A DNA stretch of 64,000 bases from contig CAVYUQ010000006.1 in assembly GCA_963771715.1 (NCBI GenBank), forward strand, positions 184,330 through 248,329. The letters are read 5' to 3'. The DNA comes from JACVRW01 sp963771715. GTDB taxonomy: Bacteria; Actinomycetota; Thermoleophilia; Solirubrobacterales; Thermoleophilaceae. A model generated the notes under the pieces. That model worked only from the letters and a program-made list of their open reading frames with translations. It searched no databases and was not told the origin of the DNA. The position numbers were made by a program, and so were the translations under genes. Shown in pieces: positions 23,395 to 32,247 of this stretch; within the stretch, counting starts at the first letter, position 1, and each line of letters opens with the position of its first letter.

Positions 23395-24483
23395 ATGAGT
23401 GACTCGCACGGCTCTAGCGCCGTGGAGACCCCTGAAGCCCCACCGGCCGCGGATCGCACTGGCGACCCCCTGCTCCGCGCCGAGGGCGTATGGAAAGTGT
23501 TCGGCAAGCACGCCGACAAGGTGATCGGCACGCCGGACGCCGAGCTGTCGCGCGCCGAGCTGCGCGAGAAGACCGGCGCCGTCGTGGCCGTGCGGGACGT
23601 CTCGATCGACGTCTGGCCGGGCGAGGTGTTCGTGGTCATGGGCCTTTCCGGCTCCGGCAAGTCCACGCTCGTGCGCACGCTGATCCGGCTGATCGAGCCC
23701 ACCGCCGGCGAGGTGACCATCTGCGACCAGGACGTGATCGGCGCGGACGCGTCCGCGCTGCGCGAGCTGCGCCGCCACAGGGTCTCGATGGTGTTCCAGC
23801 ACTTCGGCCTGCTGGCGCACCGCACCGTGATCGACAACGTGGCCTTCGGCCTCGAGATCCAGGGCGTTCCGAAGCACGAGCGCCTCGCGAAGGCGAGCGA
23901 GATCCTCGAGCTCGTCGGCCTGCACGACGTGGCCACCTCCTTCCCGGCCCAGCTGTCCGGAGGTATGCAGCAGCGGGTGGGGCTCGCCCGCGCCTTCGCT
24001 GTCGAGCCCGACCTGATGCTCTACGACGAGCCCTTCAGCGCACTCGACCCGCTGATCCGCCGCGATATGCAGGACGAGGTGATCCGCCTCCAGGAGGAGA
24101 CGGGCAAGACGATGCTCTTCATCACCCACGACCTGCCCGAGGCGCTCCGGCTCGGCGACCGGATCGCGATCATGCGCGACGGCGCGATCGTGCAGCTGGG
24201 CACCCCCGAGGAGCTCGTGGGCACGCCCGCCGACGAGTACGTCGAGAACTTCATCCGCGACATCCCGCGCACCCACGTGCTGACGCTGCGCTGGATCATG
24301 CGCGACCCGAAGCCCGGGGAGACCGCCGACGGACCGGAGCTGCCGGTGACCACCACGCTCAAGGACGCCGTCCCGATAGTGGCGCAGACCGACCACCCGA
24401 TCCGGGCGGTCAAGGACGGCCAGGTCGTGGGCATCGTCGACCGCGTGGCGGTTCTCAAGGCGATGGCCGAACCCGGGGCGTAG
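23395..24483 (+). CDS. Glycine betaine/proline ABC importer ATPase (ProV/OpuAA type)
   Basis: This 362-residue ATPase has Walker A G-L-S-G-S-G-K-S-T at about residues 83-91, signature L-S-G-G-M-Q-Q-R, Walker B L-M-L-Y-D-E-P and the H-loop I-T-H-D-L. The insert between the first strand and Walker A (K-H-A-D-K-V and a Leu/Arg-rich helix) and the long N-terminus are typical of ProV/OpuAA. A C-terminal extension of about 85 residues resembles a reduced CBS module, which senses ionic strength in OpuA. It is followed, with one base between, by the permease gene, and preceded by the TGATATATCA operator. Context suggests uptake for catabolism as well as osmoprotection. Confidence 0.92.
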   Translation: MSDSHGSSAVETPEAPPAADRTGDPLLRAEGVWKVFGKHADKVIGTPDAELSRAELREKTGAVVAVRDVSIDVWPGEVFVVMGLSGSGKSTLVRTLIRLIEPTAGEVTICDQDVIGADASALRELRRHRVSMVFQHFGLLAHRTVIDNVAFGLEIQGVPKHERLAKASEILELVGLHDVATSFPAQLSGGMQQRVGLARAFAVEPDLMLYDEPFSALDPLIRRDMQDEVIRLQEETGKTMLFITHDLPEALRLGDRIAIMRDGAIVQLGTPEELVGTPADEYVENFIRDIPRTHVLTLRWIMRDPKPGETADGPELPVTTTLKDAVPIVAQTDHPIRAVKDGQVVGIVDRVAVLKAMAEPGA

Positions 24484-24484
24484 C

Positions 24485-26551
24485 GTGGCGGTAGCTACCG
24501 GCAGGCTGAGGGCGCCGGCGTTCGCTGCTCCCAGCTCGCGTTGGCGGGGCCGCCCGGTGCAGGTGGCGGCCATCGTCGGGGGGATGCTGATCCTCTACTT
24601 CCTGCTCAAGGGCGACTACCCCTGGCCCGGCTCGCTCACCTGGGCCCAGCTGCCCTCGGAGATCGACAAGGCCCAGGACTGGCTGCTCGAGGAGCGCACG
24701 GCCGAGAACCCGAACATCTTCTTCGCGATCCTCGACGGCTTCCGCGCCTTCGCTGATTGGCTCGTGACCGCGCTGCTCAACTTCATCGAGTGGCTCACCT
24801 GGGTCGGCACCATCGCGGCCGGCACCGCGATCGTGTGGCGCTTCGGTGGCTGGCGCGCGGGGCTCATCGTGCTCGGCGCGTTCGTGTCCTTTGCGCTGAT
24901 GGGCCTCTGGGAGGAGAGCATGCAGACGCTCGCCCTCATGCTCGCCGCGGTGATCCTCTCGCTTTCGATCGGCTTCCCGCTCGGGGTCTACGCCGGCCGC
25001 AACGAGCGCTTCCACCGCGCGATCACGCCCGTGCTCGACGCGATGCAGATCGTCCCGGCGTTCGCGTACCTGATGCCGATCGTGATCCTGTTCTCCGTCG
25101 GCCCGGCGGCGGCCGTGATCTGCACCATGATTTACGCGATCCCACCGGCGATCAGGATCACTGCGCTGGGCGTGCGCGGGGTGACGCCGGAGTCGGTGGA
25201 GGCATCGCAGGCGCTCGGCGCCACCCCGATGCAGACGCTGTTCAAGGTTCAGCTCCCGCTGGCCCGGCGCCAGATGCTGCTTGCGGTTAACCAGACCATC
25301 ATGTTCGCGCTCTCGCTCGTGGTCATCGCGGGCCTGATCGGCGGGAAGGGCCTCGGCGACGTGGTCACGAACGGGCTCTACTCGAACGCGGCGCTCGCGC
25401 TGCTCGCCGGCGTCGCGATCGTGATCATGGCCATCGCGCTCGACCGCGCCACCCAGGCGATCGCCGATCGCACCGACCCGGCGCGCCGCCAGCTCACGGA
25501 CGAGGGACACAAGCGGGCGCGCAACATCACCCTCGCAACGCTCGCCGCGATCGCCGCGGTCGTCCTGATCGCCCGGGCCCTCGGCGCCGACCCGATCTAC
25601 CCGGACGAGTTCGAGACCTCCACCTCGGTCTATGAGGCGACCATCCAGAACACGATCCTTGGCTGGATCCAGTCGGTGCTCGACTACGTGCAGGACCCCG
25701 ACTCGCTGGTCTTCAAGATCACGGAGCCCATCGGGAACTTCATCCTCGAGAACTTCCTCGAGCCGCTGCGCGCGGTGCTGGTCGAGTCGCCCTGGTTCGT
25801 GACCCTCGGTGGCCTCACGCTGATCGCCTTCGTGCTGAGCGGGATGCGCCCGGCGGTCACCGCGCTCCTCATGCTCGCCGCGATCGGCGTCATGGGAATG
25901 TGGGACCCCGGCATGGACACCGCCTCGCAGGTGCTCGTCGCGACCGCCATTGCCGTGCTGATCGGGGTCGCCATCGGCGTCTGGGCGGCGGAGAGCGAGC
26001 GGGTGGAGAAGCTGTTGCGGCCGGTTCTCGACACGCTCCAGACCCTCCCCCAGCTCGTCTACATCATCCCGTTCATCTATCTGATGCCGGTGTCGCGCGT
26101 GCCGGGCGTGATCGCGTCCGTGCTGTACGCCATCCCGGTGATCATCCGGCTCGTGACGGCGGGCCTGCGCAGCGTGCCTCCCGCCGCGGTTGAGGCCGCC
26201 CAGGCCTTCGGCGCCTCACGGATGCAGGTGCTGGCCAAGGTGAAGATCCCGCTCGCCCGCGAGAGCATCATGCTCGGCGTGAACCAGGGCATCATCATGG
26301 TCCTGGCCGTCGTCGTGATCGGCGGGCTTGTGGGCTCTGGGGCGCTCGGCGACCTCGTGGCACGCGGGCTGCAGCGCAACGAGTTCGGTCTCGGCGTCGT
26401 GGCCTCGCTCGCGATCCTCGCGCTCGGCATCGCGCTCGACCGGGTGACCCAGGGCCAACGCGTAACGCGGGACGACATGCCGGAGCGAGGGCCGATGTTC
26501 GGCTTGCTCAGGAGGAGACGACAAGTGCAACCAGGAGGAGGGGCGGTTTGA
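24485..26551 (+). CDS. Betaine ABC importer permease with two fused ProW-like domains
   Basis: Starting at GTG 24485, the protein has 688 residues, about twice the usual length of ProW. Two inner-membrane permease units follow one another. In the first, the coupling-helix motif is E-A-S-Q-A-L-G-A-T-P-M-Q-T-L-F-K-V (about residue 240), and in the second, E-A-A-Q-A-F-G-A-S-R-M-Q-V-L-A-K-V (about 570). Each is preceded by P-A-F-A-Y-L-M-P or P-Q-L-V-Y-I-I-P and followed by V-V-I-A-G-L-I-G-G or V-V-I-G-G-L-V-G-S. The fusion would supply both halves of the translocation pore in one chain. It is continuous with ATPase and binding-protein genes by overlap. Confidence 0.9.
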   Translation: MAVATGRLRAPAFAAPSSRWRGRPVQVAAIVGGMLILYFLLKGDYPWPGSLTWAQLPSEIDKAQDWLLEERTAENPNIFFAILDGFRAFADWLVTALLNFIEWLTWVGTIAAGTAIVWRFGGWRAGLIVLGAFVSFALMGLWEESMQTLALMLAAVILSLSIGFPLGVYAGRNERFHRAITPVLDAMQIVPAFAYLMPIVILFSVGPAAAVICTMIYAIPPAIRITALGVRGVTPESVEASQALGATPMQTLFKVQLPLARRQMLLAVNQTIMFALSLVVIAGLIGGKGLGDVVTNGLYSNAALALLAGVAIVIMAIALDRATQAIADRTDPARRQLTDEGHKRARNITLATLAAIAAVVLIARALGADPIYPDEFETSTSVYEATIQNTILGWIQSVLDYVQDPDSLVFKITEPIGNFILENFLEPLRAVLVESPWFVTLGGLTLIAFVLSGMRPAVTALLMLAAIGVMGMWDPGMDTASQVLVATAIAVLIGVAIGVWAAESERVEKLLRPVLDTLQTLPQLVYIIPFIYLMPVSRVPGVIASVLYAIPVIIRLVTAGLRSVPPAAVEAAQAFGASRMQVLAKVKIPLARESIMLGVNQGIIMVLAVVVIGGLVGSGALGDLVARGLQRNEFGLGVVASLAILALGIALDRVTQGQRVTRDDMPERGPMFGLLRRRRQVQPGGGAV

Positions 26552-27543
26552 AGACCCACAGGCACATGTGGGCCGTGCTGATGGCGCTGGTGCTGGCGCT
26601 GTCCGTGGCGGCCTGCGGCGAGGAGAAGGACGAGCCCTCGGGCGGCGGCGATGGCAGCGCCTCGGCCGGCAAGGACTGCGGCAAGGTAGTGGTCAACGAG
26701 CAGGCCTGGGCGGGCTCTACCGCCAACACCTACATCGCCAAGGCGGTGCTCGAGGACGAGCTCGGCTGCGAGGTCGAGGTCACCAAGATCGCCGAGATCC
26801 CGGTCTTCCAGGCGATGGCCGACGGCAAGGTCGACGCGGTGCTCGAGGACTGGCAGCACACCGACGAGTACGCGCAGTACATCGACAAGGCCGGCACTGT
26901 CGTGCAGGGCGGACCGCTCGGCGTGGAGGGCCACATCGGCTGGTTCATCCCGAAGTACCTGATGGACGAGAACCCCGAGTTCGAGACCTGGGAGGGCCTG
27001 AAGGGCAAGGAGGAGCTGTTCAAGACTCCTGACTCAGGCGACCAGGGCATGTTCCTCGGCGGCGACCCCTCCTACGTCCAGAAGGACAAGGAGCTGATCA
27101 AGGCCCTCGGGCTGAACTTCAAGCACGTGACCGCCGGCGCCGAGCCGGCCCAGGTGGCGCGCTGGACCCAGCTCTACAAGCAGGAGGAGCCGGTTCTCTT
27201 CTACTGGTACACGCCGCAGTACCTCAACCAGGAGTACGAACTGGCCGAGGTGAAGCTGCCGCCGCGTGAGGAGGGCTCGGACTGCAAGGACGACGCCAAG
27301 GAAGGCGGGGACCCGGAGCAGTACAAGTGCGAGTACGACATCACGGTGATCAACAAGCTGTTCAGCAAGAAGTTCGCCGACAGCGGCTCGCCGGCGTACG
27401 ACATGCTCAAGGCGATGAAGCTGACCAACGAGGATCAGGAGCTCGTCGCGAAGGCGATCGCCGGCGACAAGCAGGATCCCGAGGAGGCCGGCGCAGACTG
27501 GGTGAAGGACAACCAGGACAAGGTCCAGGAGTGGCTCCAGTAG
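26548..27543 (+). CDS. Glycine betaine/choline-binding lipoprotein (ProX/OpuAC), copy 2
   Basis: Starting at TTG 26548, which overlaps the permease stop (TTGA), this 331-residue protein has a lipoprotein signal ending in V-A-A-C-G and an OpuAC binding fold. N-E-Q-A-W-A-G-S-T, L-E-D-W-Q-H, G-H-I-G-W-F-I-P and F-Y-W-Y-T-P-Q-Y supply the aromatic residues of the quaternary-amine site. Compared with copy 1 (19367) it has an insertion G-D-Q-G-M-F-L-G-G and a different Cys pair (C-K ... C-E), likely a disulfide. It is the last gene of the importer operon and is followed by a strong stem-loop at 27569. Confidence 0.92.
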   Translation: MKTHRHMWAVLMALVLALSVAACGEEKDEPSGGGDGSASAGKDCGKVVVNEQAWAGSTANTYIAKAVLEDELGCEVEVTKIAEIPVFQAMADGKVDAVLEDWQHTDEYAQYIDKAGTVVQGGPLGVEGHIGWFIPKYLMDENPEFETWEGLKGKEELFKTPDSGDQGMFLGGDPSYVQKDKELIKALGLNFKHVTAGAEPAQVARWTQLYKQEEPVLFYWYTPQYLNQEYELAEVKLPPREEGSDCKDDAKEGGDPEQYKCEYDITVINKLFSKKFADSGSPAYDMLKAMKLTNEDQELVAKAIAGDKQDPEEAGADWVKDNQDKVQEWLQ

Positions 27544-27550
27544 GCAGCTA

Positions 27551-28443
27551 GCCATACCCCGTCGTTTCGAGGAGCCCCGCCGCGAGGCGGGGCTCCTCTC
27601 GTTTCTGCTGCGCAGCGCGATCGCCCTGTTCCGCTCGAGGTGTTGGACGATCGGCTACGCCCTGGCGGTCGTGGCGTACCTGCTCCACGTGGGGGCGCTG
27701 ACCCTGGCGGCCATGTCGCTCGTGCAGGCGGTGCTCGCGGGCGGGCTCGTGGTGCTCGCGGTGATGGCCGAGCGCTTCTTCGGCTTCGAGGTGGAGCGCC
27801 GCCAGTGGGCCGGCCTCCTGCTCACCGCCGCCGGTCTCGCGATGCTGGCGGTCATGGGCGAGGCGCGCTCCGGACAGGAGAGCGCGAACTACTCGATCGC
27901 CGCGATGCTGGCCTTCGAGGCCGCGATCGCGGCGGTGGGCGTGGTACTGATCGTCTCGTACGCGAGGGGTCGCGCCACGTCGCACCAGGGATCCTTCTGG
28001 CCATCGCGGCCGGGCTGCTCTTCACCACCACCCACGTGGCCGTGAAGGCGCTGAGCGGGAAGATCGACGCGGGGATCGAGGAGCTGCTCCTGAGCCCGTA
28101 CCTGTACGTGGCGATCGCGGGAGGCGTCGTGGCGTTCTTCGCATCGGCACGCTCGCTCCAGATCGGCCCGGCCGTTCCGGTCATAGCGGTCACCGCGATC
28201 GCCGGCAACGCGTCGGCGATCCCGGCCGGCGTGGTCGTCTTCGGTGACCCACTCGGGAGCGAGCCGCTCACGGTGGTCGTCCGGGTGGTCGCCTTCCTGC
28301 TCGTGATCGCGGCGGCCGCGCTGATCCCCGCGCCCACGCGCGCCGCGGGCAAGCCGGCGCCGAAGCCGCAGCACCAGCCCCAGCCGCGAAGGCGAGGCGC
28401 ACGCCAGCCGGACGTGCCCCTGCCGGCAGCGGAGCTGCGCTAG
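27551..28443 (+). pseudogene. EamA/DMT-type membrane protein, 5' truncated and frameshifted
   Basis: From about 27551 the frame encodes R-R-F-E-E-P-R-R-E-A-G-L-L, then several membrane helices (G-Y-A-L-A-V-V-A-Y-L-L-H-V-G-A-L, S-L-V-Q-A-V-L-A-G-G-L-V). Near 27985 the frame changes, and further helices follow to 28443 (G-I-L-L-A-I-A-A-G-L-L-F, G-G-V-V-A-F-F, V-V-R-V-V-A-F-L-L-V). The pattern is that of the EamA-like drug/metabolite transporters, but the first helix is missing because the end of the betaine-binding gene and a terminator occupy that place. No proper start codon is present. I infer a remnant, with a possible extra sequence error at 27985. Confidence 0.6.
27569..27598 (+). terminator. 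Strong stem-loop after the betaine importer operon
   Basis: GAGGAGCCCCGCC pairs perfectly with GGCGGGGCTCCTC around a GCGA loop (13-bp stem), followed by TCGTTTCT. It stands 26 bp after the binding-protein stop. The same bases read in frame as the N-terminal remnant of the following EamA-like gene (E-E-P-R-R-E-A-G-L-L), so the hairpin may serve two roles or the gene is a truncated leftover. Confidence 0.8.
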
Positions 28444-28655
28444 CGGCCGACCGTGCGGCGGAACAGCAGCGCACAGGCGATCGCGACGATCGCGGCGATG
28501 AACGGGATGCCGAAGCCCATCACGTCGAGGGCCGCGAGGATGAAGCCCACGACCGCGATGAAGCCGGCCGTGCTCCCCACGAGCACGAGCTGATACGCGC
28601 GCCGCTCACGGCCACGCCGCGAGGGCGGTCCGCCTGAGGATGGAGTGAGTCCCAC
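28440..28655 (-). CDS. Small two-helix membrane protein
   Basis: This 71-residue protein has a basic N-terminus (R-R-G-R-E-R-R) and two hydrophobic helices (about 23-43 and 48-66), ending in F-R-R-T-V-G-R. It has no recognisable family. It overlaps the end of the EamA-like gene by four bases in convergent orientation. A 51-bp imperfect dyad at 28706-28756 lies upstream and could carry its promoter or operator. The two-helix pattern makes it more than a chance frame. Confidence 0.5.
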   Translation of the reverse strand: MGLTPSSGGPPSRRGRERRAYQLVLVGSTAGFIAVVGFILAALDVMGFGIPFIAAIVAIACALLFRRTVGR

Positions 28656-28705
28656 GGGTCACACACCCTAGACGCTTACAGCAGCGGTAAAGGGCTGATC
28701 TTCCG

Positions 28706-28756
28706 TCGACCGTCCTGTTCTAGGCTTGATATCCAAGCTTTAGGCAGGACAGTCGA
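28706..28756. repeat. 51-bp imperfect dyad between two minus-strand genes
   Basis: Outer arms TCGACCGTCCTG (28706-28717) and CAGGACAGTCGA (28745-28756) match in 11 of 12 positions, and inner arms GCTTG and CAAGC flank an ATATC centre. Nothing pairs well between the two levels. It lies after the cupin gene stop and upstream of the small membrane protein. It could be an operator for a dimeric regulator or an RNA stem at the end of the cupin transcript; no T-run is present. Confidence 0.5.
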
Positions 28757-28761
28757 TCCCC

Positions 28762-29124
28762 TCAGTGCTTCTTTTCGCCGAGCAGGCGGCGGTCGAAGCC
28801 CGCCGGCGCGTGGATGTTGAGCACGCGCGTGGGCCGGTCCAGCGGGTTCAGGAAGGTGTGGTTCACGCCGGGCGGCACCAGCACGAAGGTGCCCTCTGGC
28901 GCCGGCACCTCGCCCTCGTCGAGCACGAAGGTGAGCTCGCCGTCGAGGATGTAGAAGGCGTCGTCCTCGTCGGCATGCACGTGCGTCTCGGGGCCGTGCG
29001 CGCCGGGCGCCATCGTGATGATGCTGACGTTGAGGCGCGGCGAGTGCTCGCTCAGGCCGAGGAACTCGACGTTGCTGAGGCGGACACCTCCGCCCGGCGG
29101 AACGACGACGGCCCGGTCGGCCAT
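28762..29124 (-). CDS. Small cupin-fold protein
   Basis: This 120-residue single-domain cupin has motif 1 G-A-H-G-P-E-T-H-V-H-A-D-E-D-D-A-F with the metal ligands H-x-H and E, and motif 2 P-P-G-V-N-H-T-F with the last His, so all four usual ligands are present. It starts at ATG 29124, sharing a base with the upstream DsrE-like stop. Such proteins act as dioxygenases, isomerases or ligand sensors; nothing here indicates which. It is the last of three minus-strand genes with DsrE-like and MarR genes. Confidence 0.82.
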   Translation of the reverse strand: MADRAVVVPPGGGVRLSNVEFLGLSEHSPRLNVSIITMAPGAHGPETHVHADEDDAFYILDGELTFVLDEGEVPAPEGTFVLVPPGVNHTFLNPLDRPTRVLNIHAPAGFDRRLLGEKKH

Positions 29125-29483
29125 CAGTAGGTAAGCGTTGAGTCGGCCCAGACGGCCAGCTCGACGAGCTTCGTGGGCGGCGCCATTTCGGCGCCCTCCG
29201 CGATCGCGTCGGGTTCGAGGCCGCGGGCGTTGCTCGACATGCCGGAGAGGAAGATCGGCACGCCCGTGCTCACGAGCGCCTCCCAGTGCTCGCCGAAGCT
29301 CCCGGTGCCCACGCCGTGGACGGTCGAGGCCGTTGCCGGCCGCGCGTACTGGACGCCGTCGCCCGCGATGAACACCTGCACGTCGTGGCCCTCGTCGGCC
29401 GCGGTGCGCGCCACGAGCAGCGCGAGCGCGCCGCGCGTGGGGTTCTCGGGGCCGGTGGCGAGATGGATGAGGAGCTTGGCCAT
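29124..29483 (-). CDS. DsrE/DsrF-like small protein
   Basis: This 119-residue protein has the DsrE/F fold: L-L-I-H-L-A-T-G, then A-L-L-V-A-R-T-A-A-D-E-G-H-D-V-Q-V-F-I-A-G-D-G-V, and a C-terminal V-E-L-A-V-W-A-D-S-T-L. The Cys used for sulfur transfer in DsrE or TusD is absent (S-G-M-S-S-N-A-R in that region), so sulfur relay is unlikely. It overlaps the MarR stop and the cupin start by one base each, indicating a coupled three-gene operon. It may bind a small ligand. Confidence 0.8.
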   Translation of the reverse strand: MAKLLIHLATGPENPTRGALALLVARTAADEGHDVQVFIAGDGVQYARPATASTVHGVGTGSFGEHWEALVSTGVPIFLSGMSSNARGLEPDAIAEGAEMAPPTKLVELAVWADSTLTY

Positions 29484-30064
29484 TAGGGACGCTCCTCCCC
29501 CATCCCCGGGTGCACGCCCCGCAGATGGGTCTGGCTGGCCTGGAGCTTCTGCAGGAGGTCGATCAGCAATTCGCGCTCCTCCCGATTAATTCCGGCGCAG
29601 AGTTGAGTCTCATAGTCGATGGCAACCTTCCCGGCCTTCTCCAGCACGCCGCGCCCCTTCCTTGTCAGGTGCAGCCCGCGCACCCGGCGATCCTCCGGGT
29701 CGGGCCGCCTCTCCAAGAGCCCACCTTCCTCGAGGTGGTCCACCAACGCAACCATCCGGCTCGGCGGAATCGCTAGCCGCTCGGCGAGCGCCTGTTGCGA
29801 CCGGCCCTCGGATGCCGCGACGAAGCGCAGCAGGAGGAACTCGCGCGGGTCGATCCCGACCGGCGCCAGGGCCTCCATGAAGCGCTTCGAGGAGAAGAAA
29901 CCGAGCTGCGAGATCAGGAACCCGACGCTCCGCGGCGGTGTATCCGCCCGCGGCGCCTCGATACGAAGCTCTTCCTTATCCTCCCCCACGCAGGGAAGCT
30001 TACATCCGAAACCTATTCCTGTTATAAACCTTTCTGATCTGTAATGATCTGGACTCGCAATCAA
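29483..30064 (-). CDS. MarR-family regulator, probable controller of the MMPL exporter
   Basis: This is a MarR winged-helix protein (helices around S-S-K-R-F-M-E-A-L, Q-Q-A-L-A-E-R-L-A-I-P-P-S-R-M-V-A-L-V-D-H-L, wing D-P-E-D-R-R-V-R-G-L-H-L). The longest frame (193 residues) starts at 30064, but its first 25 residues cover the AT-rich stretch 29990-30064 that must hold promoters. GTG 29989, giving 168 residues, is equally likely. It is divergent from the MMPL gene, 20-95 bp away, and heads the DsrE/cupin operon. It probably represses both directions and is released by a lipophilic or aromatic compound, as is usual for the family. Confidence 0.85.
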   Translation of the reverse strand: MIASPDHYRSERFITGIGFGCKLPCVGEDKEELRIEAPRADTPPRSVGFLISQLGFFSSKRFMEALAPVGIDPREFLLLRFVAASEGRSQQALAERLAIPPSRMVALVDHLEEGGLLERRPDPEDRRVRGLHLTRKGRGVLEKAGKVAIDYETQLCAGINREERELLIDLLQKLQASQTHLRGVHPGMGEERP

Positions 30065-30084
30065 TACGTCGGAGGTAGTACACG

Positions 30085-32247
30085 GTGTCCTCGCTAACCC
30101 GCTGGGTCCTCGCGCACAAGCGCACTGTCGTAATCACCTGGATCGTCCTCACCATCGCCGGTGTTGCGGCGGCCGGCCCCGCCACGGACGCACTCGATCC
30201 CGAGTTCTCGGTCCCCAATAAGGAGGGCTGGGAGACGAACGTGACGATCGCCGATCGCTACCGCGGGACGGGCGGCGACACCGCCCCACTGGTCCCGGTG
30301 GTGAAGCTGCCGGAGGGCACGAGCGCCGACTCTCCGAGCGTGCGCGCGGACCTGACGAAGATGGATCGGGCGCTCGAGAAGGCGCTCCCCAACTCGCGGG
30401 TGGCGTCCTACGCCTCGACCGGCGACAAGACGTTCCTGTCCGACGACGGTCGCACCACCTTCGCCATCGTCTACCCGCAGCCCGACCCGGACTCCGCGTT
30501 CGGTGAGAACCCGAGGGCGGAGAAGGCGGCGAGCGCCGTACTGAAGGGCACCACGGTGGCGGGCCAGCCCGTGCACCTGACCGGATTCGACGCGCTCATG
30601 GAGGACAGCGGCGCCGACAGCGAGGGGCCCGGCCTCCTGCTCGAGGCGGTACTGGGCGGCATCGGCGCGCTCGCCGTCCTGGCGTTCGTGTTCGCCTCGT
30701 TCCTGGCGATCGTGCCGATCTTCATGGCGATCGTGTCGATCATGACCACGTTCCTGCTGCTGCTCGGGCTCACCGAGCTCACCTCGGTCTCCCCGATCGT
30801 GCAGTTCCTGATCGCGCTGCTCGGCCTCGGCGTGGCGATCGACTACGCGCTGATCGTGGTCTCGCGCTGGCGCGAGGAGCGCTCGCACGGGCGCAGCGGC
30901 GACGAGGCGGTCCAGAAGGCGATGGAGACCGCCGGACGCGCCGTGGTCTTCAGCGGCATCACGGTGGCCATCGGCCTGCTCGCGCTGATCGCGCTGCCGC
31001 TGCCGTTCCTGCGCTCGATGGGCTACGGCGGAATGCTGATCCCGCTGGTCTCGGTGCTCGTGGCCATCACGCTGCTGCCGGTGGTCCTGGCGAAGCTCGG
31101 CCCGCGGCTCGACTGGCCCCACCGGCGCACCGACGACAAGGCGAGCCGCGCCTGGACGCGCTGGGCCGAGATGGTGGCCCGGCGCCGCTGGATCGCGGCC
31201 GCCGCGGGCATGGCCGTGGTGCTCGCGCTCGTGCTCGCGGCCACCGACCTCCAGCTCGGAAGCTCCGACGCCGACACGGTGGCGAAGTCGGGTGACGCGA
31301 AGACCGGCCTTGTGGCCCTCGAGGACGCCGGCATCGGAGAGGGAGCGCTGCTTCCGCACGAGATCCTGGTCGAGCGCGGCGCCGATCCGGCCGAGGTGGT
31401 GAGCGCCGTGTCCGGAGTCGAGGGCATTCACGGCGCCGTGGCGCCGGACGATCCGCAGTGGCGGCGTGACGGGACCGCGCTCGTGGAGGCGATCCCGGTC
31501 CCCGACAGCGGGTCGAGCGAGGGCGAGGCGACCCTCGACGGGGTGCGCGATGCCGCCCACGCCGTGGGACCGGACGTACGAGTGGGAGGGCAGCCGGCGT
31601 CCAACGCCGACTTCATCGACGCGGTCTACGGCAGCTTCCCGCTGATGATCGCCCTGATCACGATCACGACGTTCATCCTGCTGGCGCGGGCGTTCCGCTC
31701 GCTGCTGCTCCCCGCCAAGGCGATCCTGCTGAACATCCTCAGCGTGGCCGCGGCCTGGGGCGTGCTCGTGCTCGTATGGCAGCACGGCTACGGCTCCGAG
31801 CTGATCTGGGACATCCAGGCCACCGGCTCGATCCCGTCCTGGATGCCGCTGATGATCTTCGCGTTCCTGTTCGGGCTGTCGATGGACTACGAGGTGTTCA
31901 TCCTGGCCCGCATGCGCGAGGAGTACGACCGCACCGGCTCCACCGAGCGGGCGGTGGTCACGGGGATCGGACGCACCGGGCGCCTCGTCACGAGCGCCGC
32001 GCTGATCCTGTTCCTCACGTTCGTCGCGATGGGCTCGAGCCCGGGCACGGACCTGAAGATGTTCGCCACCGGCCTCGGCGCCGGCATCCTGCTCGACGCC
32101 ACTGTGATCCGGGCGCTGATCGTGCCCGCGGTGATCGCGCTGATGGGACGCTGGAACTGGTGGCTGCCCGAGTGGCCCGCGCGCGTGCTGCGCGTGGAGC
32201 CGTCGGTGCTTCAGCGGCGCGTGGCCACCGGCGAGGGCGAGGCCTAG
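30085..32247 (+). CDS. MMPL/RND-type membrane exporter
   Basis: This 720-residue protein starts at GTG 30085 with GGAGGTAGT. It has a first membrane helix (about 14-31), an extracytoplasmic domain, six helices (about 190-360), a second large loop (385-545), and six more helices to 700. Typical motifs are G-V-A-I-D-Y-A-L-I-V-V-S-R-W-R-E-E and G-L-S-M-D-Y-E-V-F-I-L-A-R-M-R-E-E-Y, with the Asp-Tyr pair of the proton relay. MMPL proteins export lipids or drugs using the proton gradient. The divergent MarR gene suggests induction by an exported compound. Confidence 0.92.
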   Translation: MSSLTRWVLAHKRTVVITWIVLTIAGVAAAGPATDALDPEFSVPNKEGWETNVTIADRYRGTGGDTAPLVPVVKLPEGTSADSPSVRADLTKMDRALEKALPNSRVASYASTGDKTFLSDDGRTTFAIVYPQPDPDSAFGENPRAEKAASAVLKGTTVAGQPVHLTGFDALMEDSGADSEGPGLLLEAVLGGIGALAVLAFVFASFLAIVPIFMAIVSIMTTFLLLLGLTELTSVSPIVQFLIALLGLGVAIDYALIVVSRWREERSHGRSGDEAVQKAMETAGRAVVFSGITVAIGLLALIALPLPFLRSMGYGGMLIPLVSVLVAITLLPVVLAKLGPRLDWPHRRTDDKASRAWTRWAEMVARRRWIAAAAGMAVVLALVLAATDLQLGSSDADTVAKSGDAKTGLVALEDAGIGEGALLPHEILVERGADPAEVVSAVSGVEGIHGAVAPDDPQWRRDGTALVEAIPVPDSGSSEGEATLDGVRDAAHAVGPDVRVGGQPASNADFIDAVYGSFPLMIALITITTFILLARAFRSLLLPAKAILLNILSVAAAWGVLVLVWQHGYGSELIWDIQATGSIPSWMPLMIFAFLFGLSMDYEVFILARMREEYDRTGSTERAVVTGIGRTGRLVTSAALILFLTFVAMGSSPGTDLKMFATGLGAGILLDATVIRALIVPAVIALMGRWNWWLPEWPARVLRVEPSVLQRRVATGEGEA

